This document shows, piece after piece, positions 31,160 to 38,769 of a DNA stretch of 64,000 nucleotides (within the stretch, counting starts at the first letter, position 1; the number at the start of each line of letters is the position of its first letter). The translations under genes and the position numbers were made by a program. The DNA is taken from the NCBI GenBank assembly GCA_963775505.1, contig CAVZIL010000007.1, positions 620,001-684,000 of the forward strand, in the 5' to 3' direction. The notes under the pieces were generated by a model. That model ran no database searches. It had not been told where the DNA came from and saw only the letters and a program-made list of their open reading frames with translations. The stretch comes from JAIBJN01 sp963775505. GTDB lineage: Bacteria; Actinomycetota; Thermoleophilia; Gaiellales; Gaiellaceae.

Positions 31160-32446
31160 ATGCCTGCCGCAGAGCTGATCGGAAACGCCGCGCGAGGCGA
31201 CGATGTCGCCTGGGTCGCCCTCACGGTGGACCGCGGACGGATCGTCTCCGCCCGTGGCGAAGGCACGGGCGCGGCCAGGCTCTGCCGTGCGGTTCGCGGG
31301 CTGACGCTGCTCGAGGCCGGGGCGGTTCGCGCCCCGGCGCTGGTCCTCGACGCGCTCCACGACGCCCTCGGCCCCGCCGTCCGCGCGCGGCCCGAGCCCG
31401 CGCGCGTCGCCGTGGCCATGAGCGGGGGCGTCGACAGTGCAGTCGCGCTGGTCGAGGCGCAGGCCGCCGGCCTCGAGGCGGTAGGGGTGACTCTCCGGCT
31501 CTGGACCGACCCGGCCGGGCCCGACGACCAGCGCGCGTGCTGCTCGCCCGCCGCCGTCGTCGCCGCGCGGGAGACGTGCCACGCTCTCGGCGTCTCCCAT
31601 TTCACCCTCGACGTGCGGGAGCCGTTCCGCCACGCCGTCGTCGCGCCGTTCGTCTCCGGCTACGGAAGGGGCGAGACGCCGAACCCGTGCATCCGCTGCA
31701 ACGGCAGCTTCCGCTTCCAGGCGCTCCTCGCGTTCGCGCGCCGCGTCGGGGCGGCACGCCTGGCCACGGGCCACTACGCGCGCCTGCGCGAGCATCGCGG
31801 CCGCCTTCTGCTCGCCCGCGGCGCCGATCCGGCGAAGGACCAGTCCTACATGCTCGCCCGCCTCGACCCTTCCCGACTCGAACGGCTCTGGTTCCCGCTC
31901 GGAGACCGGACGAAGGAGGAGACGCGCGCACGCGCGCGCGAAGTCGGTCTCGCGGCCGCGAGGCGCCCGGAGAGCCAGGAGGCCTGCTTTCTCGCGGGCG
32001 GCGACTACCGGGGCTTCCTGGAGCGCCACGGCCTCGCCGCCGAGCAGGGGCCGATCGTGGACGAGTCGGGGCGCGTGCTCGGGCGGCACGGCGGGTTCTG
32101 GCGCTTCACGCCGGGGCAGCGCCGCGGTCTCGGGGTCGCGACCGGTGAGCCGCTGTACGCGGTCGAGACCCGACCGCGCACGAACACGGTCGTCGTCGGC
32201 CCGCGCGAGTCGCTCGCCCGTGCGACGGTCGACGTCGCTCCCGGACGCCTCTTCGTTCCCGCAGCGAAGGTGGAGGCGAAGCTCCGCCATCGCTCGCCCG
32301 CGACACCGGCGCGGGTCGAGCCGGCCGGCCGCGGGTTCCGAATCTCGCTCGACCGGCCCGCCTTCGGGGTCGCGGTCGGCCAGGCGGCGGTCCTCTACGA
32401 GGACGACGTGGTGGTCGGCGCGGGCCTGATCGCAGCCGCGACCTGA
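31160..32446 (+). CDS. mnmA: tRNA 2-thiouridine(34) synthase MnmA with N-terminal extension
   Basis: Residues from about 83 are a full MnmA: P-loop AMSGGVDSAVALVEA, catalytic Cys in TPNPCIRCNGSF, second Cys in SQEACFLAGGDYRGF, KDQSYMLARL. It thiolates wobble U34 of tRNA-Lys, Glu and Gln using sulfur from a desulfurase relay. The first ~82 residues are extra. WVALTVDRGRIVSARGEGTG followed by AARLCRAV and GLTLLEAGAV resembles part of an IscU/NifU-like scaffold (one Cys, about residue 42). ATG 31160 follows the candidate 6S RNA by 9 nt. GTG near 31412 could give a short MnmA. Confidence 0.9.
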   Translation: MPAAELIGNAARGDDVAWVALTVDRGRIVSARGEGTGAARLCRAVRGLTLLEAGAVRAPALVLDALHDALGPAVRARPEPARVAVAMSGGVDSAVALVEAQAAGLEAVGVTLRLWTDPAGPDDQRACCSPAAVVAARETCHALGVSHFTLDVREPFRHAVVAPFVSGYGRGETPNPCIRCNGSFRFQALLAFARRVGAARLATGHYARLREHRGRLLLARGADPAKDQSYMLARLDPSRLERLWFPLGDRTKEETRARAREVGLAAARRPESQEACFLAGGDYRGFLERHGLAAEQGPIVDESGRVLGRHGGFWRFTPGQRRGLGVATGEPLYAVETRPRTNTVVVGPRESLARATVDVAPGRLFVPAAKVEAKLRHRSPATPARVEPAGRGFRISLDRPAFGVAVGQAAVLYEDDVVVGAGLIAAAT

Positions 32447-32447
32447 G

Positions 32448-32453
32448 TACACT
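32448..32453 (+). promoter_or_regulatory. -10-like box (TACACT) upstream of the DUF948 gene
   Basis: TACACT lies 11 nt before ATG 32465, giving at most a very short leader. It may start transcription of the DUF948, anti-sigma and sigma unit. Confidence 0.4.
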
Positions 32454-32464
32454 GCTGCCGACCG

Positions 32465-32932
32465 ATGCCGCTGGCGTTCGAAGTCATCGACGCGCTCTGG
32501 ATCTCGCTCAGCGTCTTCCTCGTCCTGGTGGCGCTCGGCCTGACGTACGTCCTCGTCCGCCTCGGCGGCACGGTCGGCCAGCTCACCTCGTTCCTCAAGG
32601 GCCTCGAGCGCGAGACGCTTCCGGTGATCAACGAGTCGGCGGGGACGCTGCAGCGCGTCAACGCGCAGCTCGACAAGGCCGATCTCGTGACCGACAGCGC
32701 CGTCGACATCGCCGACAGCGTGGACACGGCCGTGAGGGCCGTGACCTTCGCGATCACGCGCCCGGTGCAGAAGATCGCCGGCTTCGCGGAGGGGATCACC
32801 CACGGGGTCGCGTCTCTGCGAGCTCGGAAGAGCCCGCGCCGCGCCTACGAGACCGGACGGGAAGCCGCCGAGCGGCGGGAGCAGGAGATCGCCGACGAGC
32901 TGAGCAGGAGTGGCACGGGCGCTGAGCGCTGA
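32465..32932 (+). CDS. DUF948 family membrane protein
   Basis: The 155-residue protein has one N-terminal helix (about 10-30) followed by an amphipathic helical region with repeated small/hydrophobic residues (GTVGQLTSFLKGLERETLPV; SAVDIADSVDTAVRAV). This is the DUF948 architecture seen in general-stress proteins such as B. subtilis YtxG. It overlaps the next gene by 23 nt. The neighbouring anti-sigma and sigma genes fit a stress-regulon context, though function is unknown. Confidence 0.72.
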   Translation: MPLAFEVIDALWISLSVFLVLVALGLTYVLVRLGGTVGQLTSFLKGLERETLPVINESAGTLQRVNAQLDKADLVTDSAVDIADSVDTAVRAVTFAITRPVQKIAGFAEGITHGVASLRARKSPRRAYETGREAAERREQEIADELSRSGTGAER

Positions 32933-33332
32933 CTCGATCACGCTGTCCATTCCCCATGCAAAGGCCTACCACGGCGTAGCGCGACTCGTCGTCGGCGGCC
33001 TGGCGGCACGGCTCGCGCTCTCCTACGAGCACCTGGAGGACCTCCAGCTCGCGCTCGAGAGCGTGCTCGAGTCGGAGCGCTACGTGGACGGAGACGAGGT
33101 CACCGTCCTGCTCGTCGTCGGCTCCGACTCCGTGGTGATGGAGATCGGCCCGCTCGATCCCGTCGCTCTCCGCGAGAGCCTCGACGACGCCGCGGACGAC
33201 GCGATCTCGCTTGCCAGGCTCCTCTCGACGCTCGTCGAGGAGGTCTCCCTCGAGGAGCGCGGCGGTCGTCACCGGCTGCGGCTGGAGAAGCGCGTTCCCT
33301 TGACGAGGCCCGAGCCCCGAGAGCCGGTGTGA
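32910..33332 (+). CDS. RsbW-like anti-sigma protein with degenerate ATP-binding boxes
   Basis: The 140-residue protein aligns in layout with the HATPase anti-sigma factors (ITLSIPHAKAYHGVARLVVG; LEDLQLALESVLE; VTVLLVVGSD; SLARLLSTLVEEV). The N-box lacks the expected Asn (..LALESVLES) and no GxGxxD box is visible, so ATP binding and kinase activity are doubtful. Position directly before a SigB/SigF-type sigma gene, with a GTGA overlap, points to sigma-factor sequestration. GTG 32910 start. Confidence 0.65.
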   Translation: MARALSADSITLSIPHAKAYHGVARLVVGGLAARLALSYEHLEDLQLALESVLESERYVDGDEVTVLLVVGSDSVVMEIGPLDPVALRESLDDAADDAISLARLLSTLVEEVSLEERGGRHRLRLEKRVPLTRPEPREPV

Positions 33333-36300
33333 CCGCGGCGGAAGCCGGGAGCGACCGCGAGCTCCTGCGCCGGTATCACGAGGGCGGCGACCTCGAAGCC
33401 CGTGAGCAGCTGATCGAACGGCACCTTCCGCTCGTGCGCTCGCTGGCCCGCCGCTACGCCAATCGCGGGGAGCAGCTCGAGGACCTCGTGCAGGTCGGCT
33501 CCATCGGGCTCATCAAGGCCATCGACCGCTTCGACGTCGAGCGCGGGGTCGAGCTGACGACCTACGCGACGCCCAACATCATCGGGGAGATCAAGCGCCA
33601 CTTCCGGGACAAGGGCTGGTCGATCCGCGTCCCCCGTGGGCTGCAGGAGCTCAACGTCCGGCTCTCGCAGCTCCTGGAGGGGCTGACCCTGGAGCTCGGT
33701 CGCTCCCCGACCATTCCCGAGCTCGCCGAGGCGGCAGGCGTGGAGGAGGAAGAGGTGCTCGAGGCGCTCGAGTCCGGCCAGGCGTACGCGACCGTCTCGC
33801 TCTCGGCGCCGGCCGGTCACGGAGAGGACGGCGAGCTCGACCCGCTCGAGTCCCTGGGCGAGGTCGAGCACGAGTACGAGGTGAGCGAGCACCGCGCCGT
33901 GCTCGCGCCGGGGCTCGACGTCCTCGACGAGCGCGAGCGGGTGATCATCCACCTTCGCTTCTGGGAGGGGCTGACGCAGTCGCAGATCGCCGCGCGGGTG
34001 GGTATCTCGCAGATGCACGTCTCGCGCCTGATCCGCCGAGCGCTCGAGAAGGTCCGCGAGGAGATCGGGTCCGGCGGGGCTCCCCCGAGCCACGCACCTA
34101 GAATCGACCCCATGCGCACGTCCGCCGAGCTCCGGGAGGGCTTCCTCTCCTTCTTCGAGTCGAAGGGCCACCTCCGGCGCCCCTCCGCCTCGCTCGTGCC
34201 GGCGACGTACGATCCGTCCGTCCTCCTCACGACGGCCGGCATGCAGCCGCTGAAGCCGTACTTCCTCGGGCTCGATGAGCCTCCGGCGGCGCGGCTCACG
34301 ACCGTGCAGAAGTGCTTTCGAACGACCGACATCGACGAGGTCGGGCTGACGGCGCGGCACCTGACTTTCTTCGAGATGCTCGGGAACTTCTCCATCGGCG
34401 ACTACTTCAAGGACGGCGCCGCCGAGCTCGCCTGGGAGTTCGTCACGGAGCACATGCGGCTCGACCGGGAGCGACTCTGGGCGAGCGTGTTCGCCGGCGA
34501 TCCGGAGCTGGGCCTCGGGGAGGACGCAGTCGCCGTCGCGGCGTGGGAGCGGATCGGGATCCCACCGGAGCGCATCACGCGCCTGCCGCGCTCGGAGAAC
34601 TTCTGGCAGGCGGGGCCGACCGGCCCGTGCGGCCCCTGCTCGGAGCTCTACTTCGACCGCGGCCGGGAGCACGGCTGCGACAGGCCGGATTGCGCGCCGG
34701 GCTGCGAGTGCGACCGCTTCCTCGAGTTCTGGAACCTCGTCTTCATGGAGTTCGACCTCGGCGAGGACGGGACGCTGACGCCGCTCCCCAGCCAGAACAT
34801 TGACACGGGCCTCGGCGTCGAGCGCGGCGCCAGCCTGCTGCAGGACGTCCATTCCGTCTACGAGACCGACGGCTTCCAGCACATCATGGACTGGGTCGCC
34901 GCCGAGACCGGGACGCGCTACGGGGAGTCCGACGTGGCGACGAAGGCGCACCGCGTTCTCGCCGACCACGGCCGGGCGATGACGTTTCTCGTCGCCGACG
35001 GAGTGACCCCGTCCAACGAGGGTCGCGGCTACGTGCTTCGCCGGGTGATCCGGCGCGCCGTCGTGCACGGGAGGAATCTCGAGCTGGAGTCGTTCCTGCC
35101 GCGCCTCGCCGAGGTCGTCGTCGAGCAGATGGGCGGCGTCTACCCGGAGCTGGTCGAGCAGCGGGAGGCGATCGCGCGAGCGCTCGCGGCCGAGGAGGCG
35201 AAGTTCGGCGAGACGCTCGCGCGCGGCCTCACGCTCTTCGAGGAGATGGAGCACCAGTCCTCGATCACCGGCGACGACGCGTTCGTCCTCCAGGCGACGT
35301 ATGGCTTCCCCATCGAGATGACTGTCGAGCTGGCGCGCGAGCGGGGTCAGGCGGTCGACCTGGACGGGTTCCAGCGGGCCATGGCCGAGCATCGTGAGAT
35401 CTCGCGTGGCACCAAGAGCGAGGCTCTTGCGGTCCTTCTGCCGGAAGCTGACTTCAGGACTGAGTTCGTTGGCTACGAGAAGCTCGACGTCCTCACGCAG
35501 ATCGGCGCACTCTTGGAGATAGAGGACGGTGAGTTCATTGCCAAGCTGCGCGAGTCGCCGTTCTACCCGGAAGGCGGCGGCCAGGTCAGCGACCAGGGGT
35601 GGATCGAGAAGGACGGGCACCGCGCCGAGCTCGTTGAAGCGCAGCGGTCCGGAGATGATCAAGTGCTCCGGTTCAGGGGCGAGGGCTTCGCCGCCGGCGA
35701 CAGGGTGCGCGCGGTCGTCCCGTGGAAGGTGCGCTTCCCGACGATGACGAACCACACCGCTACCCACCTCCTCCACAAGGCGCTCCAGGACGTGCTCGGC
35801 GACCACGTGCGGCAGGCCGGCTCGGCGGTTCGCCCCGACAAGCTGCGCTTCGACTTCACCCACCCGCAGGCGCTCACCGAGGACGAGCGTGAGCGCATCG
35901 AGGAGATCGTCAACGAGCGCGTCTTCGAGAACCGGCCGGTGCGCGCGTTCCTGACGCCCATCGACGAGGCCCGAGCGCTCGGCGCGATGATGCTCTTCGG
36001 CGAGAAGTACGGGGACGTCGTGCGGGTCGTCGAGGTCGACGGCTTCTCGCGCGAGCTGTGCGGCGGCACCCACGTGCGGACGACCGCGGAGATCGGCCCG
36101 TTCGCCCTTCTCTCCGAGGGCTCCGTCGGCGCCGGGGTGCGGCGCATCGAGGCCGTGACGTCAGGGGAGGCGTTCGCCCTTCTCCGCGGCGGGGCCCGGG
36201 AGGCGCAGGAGCTCCGCGCCGAGCTCGAGCGGGTGCGCAAGGACTCGAAACGGAAGCCGGCAGCCGCCGCCGGCCCCGACGTGGTGGACGAGCGGCGGAG

Positions 36301-36637
36301 CAAGGCGGGCGACGTCGAGGTCATCGTCATGGAGCTCGCCGACTCGACGCCCGACGCGCTGCTCGAGCTCTCCGACAGCCTCCGGCAGAAACACGCCCCT
36401 GCAGCTGTCGTACTGGGAACGCGGGAGAACGGCCGGGTGCACCTCGTGGTCAGTCTCGACCGCACCCTGGAGGAGCGCGGGCTCGACGCAGTCCAGGTCG
36501 TCCGCCAGGCGGCGGCGCTCGTGGGCGGCGGCGGCGGCGGCCGGCCGACCATGGCCCGCGCCGGAGGCAAGGAGCCGGAGAAGCTCGCCGAGGCGCTCGC
36601 GGAGGCCGAGCGGGCGCTGCTGGAAGCGCTGGGCTGA
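33329..36637 (+). CDS. In-frame fusion: SigB/SigF-family sigma factor + alanyl-tRNA synthetase
   Basis: One uninterrupted 1102-codon frame starts at GTG 33329, overlapping the anti-sigma stop. Residues 1-261 are a sigma-70 factor of the SigB/SigF group: region 2 includes QVGSIGLIKAIDRF and YATPNIIGEIKRHFRDK, region 3 is PRGLQELNVRLSQLL, and region 4 has an HTH in LTQSQIAARVGISQMHVSRL. About 18 linker residues (GSGGAPPSHAPRIDP) lead straight into Met 262, which begins a complete AlaRS. There is no stop between them; the nearest TAG (34099-34101) is one base out of frame. AlaRS probably also starts separately at 34112. The sigma factor would recruit polymerase to stress or development promoters. 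Possibilities are a true fusion, readthrough dual expression, or a 1-nt sequence error. Confidence 0.75.
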   Translation: MTAAEAGSDRELLRRYHEGGDLEAREQLIERHLPLVRSLARRYANRGEQLEDLVQVGSIGLIKAIDRFDVERGVELTTYATPNIIGEIKRHFRDKGWSIRVPRGLQELNVRLSQLLEGLTLELGRSPTIPELAEAAGVEEEEVLEALESGQAYATVSLSAPAGHGEDGELDPLESLGEVEHEYEVSEHRAVLAPGLDVLDERERVIIHLRFWEGLTQSQIAARVGISQMHVSRLIRRALEKVREEIGSGGAPPSHAPRIDPMRTSAELREGFLSFFESKGHLRRPSASLVPATYDPSVLLTTAGMQPLKPYFLGLDEPPAARLTTVQKCFRTTDIDEVGLTARHLTFFEMLGNFSIGDYFKDGAAELAWEFVTEHMRLDRERLWASVFAGDPELGLGEDAVAVAAWERIGIPPERITRLPRSENFWQAGPTGPCGPCSELYFDRGREHGCDRPDCAPGCECDRFLEFWNLVFMEFDLGEDGTLTPLPSQNIDTGLGVERGASLLQDVHSVYETDGFQHIMDWVAAETGTRYGESDVATKAHRVLADHGRAMTFLVADGVTPSNEGRGYVLRRVIRRAVVHGRNLELESFLPRLAEVVVEQMGGVYPELVEQREAIARALAAEEAKFGETLARGLTLFEEMEHQSSITGDDAFVLQATYGFPIEMTVELARERGQAVDLDGFQRAMAEHREISRGTKSEALAVLLPEADFRTEFVGYEKLDVLTQIGALLEIEDGEFIAKLRESPFYPEGGGQVSDQGWIEKDGHRAELVEAQRSGDDQVLRFRGEGFAAGDRVRAVVPWKVRFPTMTNHTATHLLHKALQDVLGDHVRQAGSAVRPDKLRFDFTHPQALTEDERERIEEIVNERVFENRPVRAFLTPIDEARALGAMMLFGEKYGDVVRVVEVDGFSRELCGGTHVRTTAEIGPFALLSEGSVGAGVRRIEAVTSGEAFALLRGGAREAQELRAELERVRKDSKRKPAAAAGPDVVDERRSKAGDVEVIVMELADSTPDALLELSDSLRQKHAPAAVVLGTRENGRVHLVVSLDRTLEERGLDAVQVVRQAAALVGGGGGGRPTMARAGGKEPEKLAEALAEAERALLEALG
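34099..34104 (+). promoter_or_regulatory. Internal leaderless -10 box (TAGAAT) for alaS
   Basis: TAGAAT lies 7 nt before ATG 34112, the same spacing as for efp, ruvX and deoB. It sits inside the sigma-factor linker codons and would give a separate alaS transcript. Confidence 0.6.
34112..36637 (+). CDS. alaS: Alanine-tRNA ligase (internal start)
   Basis: The 841-residue AlaRS is near full length. It has a catalytic class II core (LREGFLSFFESKGHLRRPS at the start, HLTFFEMLGNFSIGDYFK), an editing domain with TNHTATHLLHKAL and the zinc-binding CGGTHV, and a C-terminal DHHA1/C-Ala domain (about 690-841, GGGGGGRPTMARAGG). It charges tRNA-Ala and clears Ser/Gly mischarging. ATG 34112 is supported by the TAGAAT box and by homology of the N-terminus. 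The gene is in frame with the upstream sigma factor. Confidence 0.95.
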   Translation: MRTSAELREGFLSFFESKGHLRRPSASLVPATYDPSVLLTTAGMQPLKPYFLGLDEPPAARLTTVQKCFRTTDIDEVGLTARHLTFFEMLGNFSIGDYFKDGAAELAWEFVTEHMRLDRERLWASVFAGDPELGLGEDAVAVAAWERIGIPPERITRLPRSENFWQAGPTGPCGPCSELYFDRGREHGCDRPDCAPGCECDRFLEFWNLVFMEFDLGEDGTLTPLPSQNIDTGLGVERGASLLQDVHSVYETDGFQHIMDWVAAETGTRYGESDVATKAHRVLADHGRAMTFLVADGVTPSNEGRGYVLRRVIRRAVVHGRNLELESFLPRLAEVVVEQMGGVYPELVEQREAIARALAAEEAKFGETLARGLTLFEEMEHQSSITGDDAFVLQATYGFPIEMTVELARERGQAVDLDGFQRAMAEHREISRGTKSEALAVLLPEADFRTEFVGYEKLDVLTQIGALLEIEDGEFIAKLRESPFYPEGGGQVSDQGWIEKDGHRAELVEAQRSGDDQVLRFRGEGFAAGDRVRAVVPWKVRFPTMTNHTATHLLHKALQDVLGDHVRQAGSAVRPDKLRFDFTHPQALTEDERERIEEIVNERVFENRPVRAFLTPIDEARALGAMMLFGEKYGDVVRVVEVDGFSRELCGGTHVRTTAEIGPFALLSEGSVGAGVRRIEAVTSGEAFALLRGGAREAQELRAELERVRKDSKRKPAAAAGPDVVDERRSKAGDVEVIVMELADSTPDALLELSDSLRQKHAPAAVVLGTRENGRVHLVVSLDRTLEERGLDAVQVVRQAAALVGGGGGGRPTMARAGGKEPEKLAEALAEAERALLEALG

Positions 36638-36650
36638 GAGCCCGGGGCCG

Positions 36651-36656
36651 TAGAAT
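36651..36656 (+). promoter_or_regulatory. -10 box (TAGAAT) of ruvX-mltG-aroE
   Basis: TAGAAT lies 9 nt before GTG 36666 in the 28-nt gap after alaS. Confidence 0.5.
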
Positions 36657-36665
36657 CGCTCCCCG

Positions 36666-37067
36666 GTGAAGGTCCTCGCTCTCGACTACGGCTCCGCGCG
36701 CACGGGCGTCGCGGTGTCCGACCCCACCGGCACGGTCGCCCGGCCGCTCGAAGTCGTCCCGCGGGCGGCATCTGACGAGGGTCTCAGCCGGGTTCTCGAG
36801 CTGGCGGCCGAGGAGGACGTCGAGCGGATCGTCGTCGGCCTGCCCGTCACCCTGCGCGGCGAGCACGGCGCACAGGCGGAGGAGACGGAGCGGTTCGTCG
36901 AGCGGCTGCGCGGAGCCACCGACCTTCCGGTCGAGAGCTTCGACGAGCGCTTCACCACGGCGCTGGCCCGCCGGGCCGGCGAGACGCGGGCGGCGGAGGA
37001 CGCCGTGGCGGCCGCGCACTTGCTCACGAGCTACCTGCAGTGGAAGGCGAGCGCCCGCCCCGCGTGA
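36666..37067 (+). CDS. ruvX: Putative pre-16S rRNA nuclease YqgF/RuvX
   Basis: The 133-residue RNase H-like protein has the N-terminal LALDYGSARTGVAVSD (catalytic Asp), VVGLPVTLRGEHGAQAEE and DERFTTALARR; an Asp in EDAVAAAHLL completes the site. It is required for 16S rRNA 5' maturation in E. coli and was once called a Holliday resolvase. It is usually next to alaS and mltG, as here. The stop overlaps the mltG start. Confidence 0.92.
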   Translation: MKVLALDYGSARTGVAVSDPTGTVARPLEVVPRAASDEGLSRVLELAAEEDVERIVVGLPVTLRGEHGAQAEETERFVERLRGATDLPVESFDERFTTALARRAGETRAAEDAVAAAHLLTSYLQWKASARPA

Positions 37068-37963
37068 GGTCCGACTACCGGAGGAAGCGCGGCAGCAGGA
37101 TCGCAGCCTTCCTCGGCGTGCTCGTCGGCTTCGCGCTCGTCGCGGCCATCGCCTGGGGCGTGGTCGGCCTGGGCGGAGGAGATGCCGCCGAGGCCGAGCC
37201 CGACTCCTCGACCGGCCTGGTGGACACGGCGCCGCCGAAGCCGATCCTTCGCATCGTCTTCCCCGAAGGCTTCACGCGGAAGGAGATGGCCCGCCGCATC
37301 GCGGCCGTCAACGAGATCGCCGAGGACGAGCGCGAGATCTCGCCGTCACTCCGCCCGAACGCATACCTCGCGGCAACGGAGGACGTGCGCGACCTGCCGG
37401 CCGGGTTCAAGAACGACGACCCGCCAAACCTCGAGGGCTTTCTCTTCCCGGCGACGTACGACTTCACCGAGGACACGACCTCGCAGGAGCTCATCGACGA
37501 TCAACTCGAGACGTTCGAGGGCCAGTGGTCGGAGGTGGATCTCGAGTACGCGCGCTCGAAGAACCTCACCCCGTACGACGTCCTCATCATCGCCTCGATG
37601 ATCGAGGAGGAGGTGCAGGTCCCGCGCGAGCGCGCCCTCGTCGCAGGCGTCATCTACAACCGGCTGCGCGAGGGCATGCCGCTCGGGATCGACGCGACGA
37701 TCCGCTACGGCTACGACATTCCGCCGACGCAGGCGATCCTGCAGAGCCAGCTCGACGCCGACCATCCCTACAACACCCGCAAGCGAGTGGGGCTGCCGCC
37801 GACCCCGATCTCGAACCCGGGGCTCGCGTCGCTCCAGGCCGCCGCGCACCCGGCCGAGGTCGACTTCCTCTACTTCGTGCGAAAGCCGGACTGCAAGAGC
37901 CATTTCTTCACGGCCAGCGAGGAGGAGTTCTTCGACTACAGCCGAGCGGGCACCCGGTGCTGA
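37064..37963 (+). CDS. mltG: Endolytic murein transglycosylase MltG
   Basis: The 299-residue protein has a basic N-terminus, a transmembrane helix (about 12-33) and a YceG domain. PEGFTRKEMARRIA is the LysM-like part; the catalytic Glu is in ASMIEEEVQVPRERALVAGV (about 185). Then come NRLREGMPLGIDATIRYGY, YNTRKRVGLPPTPISNPG and the final VRKPDCKSHFF. It cleaves nascent glycan strands at the outer face of the membrane. GTG 37064 gives a 4-nt overlap with ruvX. Confidence 0.94.
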   Translation: MRSDYRRKRGSRIAAFLGVLVGFALVAAIAWGVVGLGGGDAAEAEPDSSTGLVDTAPPKPILRIVFPEGFTRKEMARRIAAVNEIAEDEREISPSLRPNAYLAATEDVRDLPAGFKNDDPPNLEGFLFPATYDFTEDTTSQELIDDQLETFEGQWSEVDLEYARSKNLTPYDVLIIASMIEEEVQVPRERALVAGVIYNRLREGMPLGIDATIRYGYDIPPTQAILQSQLDADHPYNTRKRVGLPPTPISNPGLASLQAAAHPAEVDFLYFVRKPDCKSHFFTASEEEFFDYSRAGTRC

Positions 37964-38769
37964 GCGGGACGACGACGCTCGTCGGGCTCCTCCGTCATCC
38001 GCTCCGCGACTCCCTCTCGCCCCGTATGCAGAACGCCGCGTTCGAGGCGGCCGGGCTCGACTGGGCGTACGTCGCCCTGGGCGTCGAGCCCGAGCGCCTC
38101 GAGGAGGCCGTCGCCGGGCTCGTGGCGCTGGGGTTTCGGGGTGCCAACGTGACCATCCCCCACAAGGTCGCCGTCGTCGCCTACTGCGACGAGCTCGACG
38201 CAGTCGCAGAACGCGCCGGCTCCGTGAACACGCTCGTCGTGCGCGATGGCCGGGTAGACGGCTCGAGCACCGACGGCCAGGCGGTCACCGACGCTGTGGA
38301 TGCGGACGGCGCGCGGGTGCTCGTGCTCGGCGCCGGGGGAGCAGCCCAGGCCGTGGCGGCCGCGCTCATGGCCGCAGGGTGTGCCTCGCTTCGCGTCGCG
38401 GTGCGCACGCCCGAGCGTGGGCACGCGCTCGCGCTCCGGCTCCTCAACCTGTTCCCCGGGCGAGCCGTCACGGCGGCCGACGACTGGCCGGCGCCGACAG
38501 GGGACGCCGACCTGGTCGTCAACGCGACGCCGCTCCGTGACGACGTCCTGATCGAGCTCGACGGGGTCAGGCAAGTCGTCGACCTCGCCTACCGGCCGGA
38601 AGGAGGAGACACGGCGCTGATCGCAGCGGCGCGGGAGGCGGGGTGCGACCGTGTCGTGGACGGCCTCGACGTCCTCGTCGGCCAGGGCGCGCTCTCGTTC
38701 GAGCGCTGGACGGGAGAACCGGCGCCCGTTGACGTGATGCGCGCCTCAGTTCGTAGTCTTCGTCCATGA
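37957..38769 (+). CDS. aroE: Shikimate dehydrogenase
   Basis: The 270-residue protein has the substrate-binding GLLRHPLRDSLSPRMQNAAF (about 10-29), the catalytic Lys in NVTIPHKVAV, SSTDGQAVTDAV (the NTDG-like motif) and the Rossmann loop VLGAGGAAQAVAAAL (about 125-139). It reduces 3-dehydroshikimate with NADPH. GTG 37957 overlaps the mltG stop by 7 nt, so the two are coupled. The upstream open reading is a shadow of mltG. Confidence 0.93.
   Translation: MLSGTTTLVGLLRHPLRDSLSPRMQNAAFEAAGLDWAYVALGVEPERLEEAVAGLVALGFRGANVTIPHKVAVVAYCDELDAVAERAGSVNTLVVRDGRVDGSSTDGQAVTDAVDADGARVLVLGAGGAAQAVAAALMAAGCASLRVAVRTPERGHALALRLLNLFPGRAVTAADDWPAPTGDADLVVNATPLRDDVLIELDGVRQVVDLAYRPEGGDTALIAAAREAGCDRVVDGLDVLVGQGALSFERWTGEPAPVDVMRASVRSLRP
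38754..38759 (+). promoter_or_regulatory. -10 box (TAGTCT) of aroC
   Basis: TAGTCT lies 6 nt before ATG 38766, inside the end of aroE. It would give a leaderless aroC-aroKB transcript in addition to readthrough. Confidence 0.45.
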
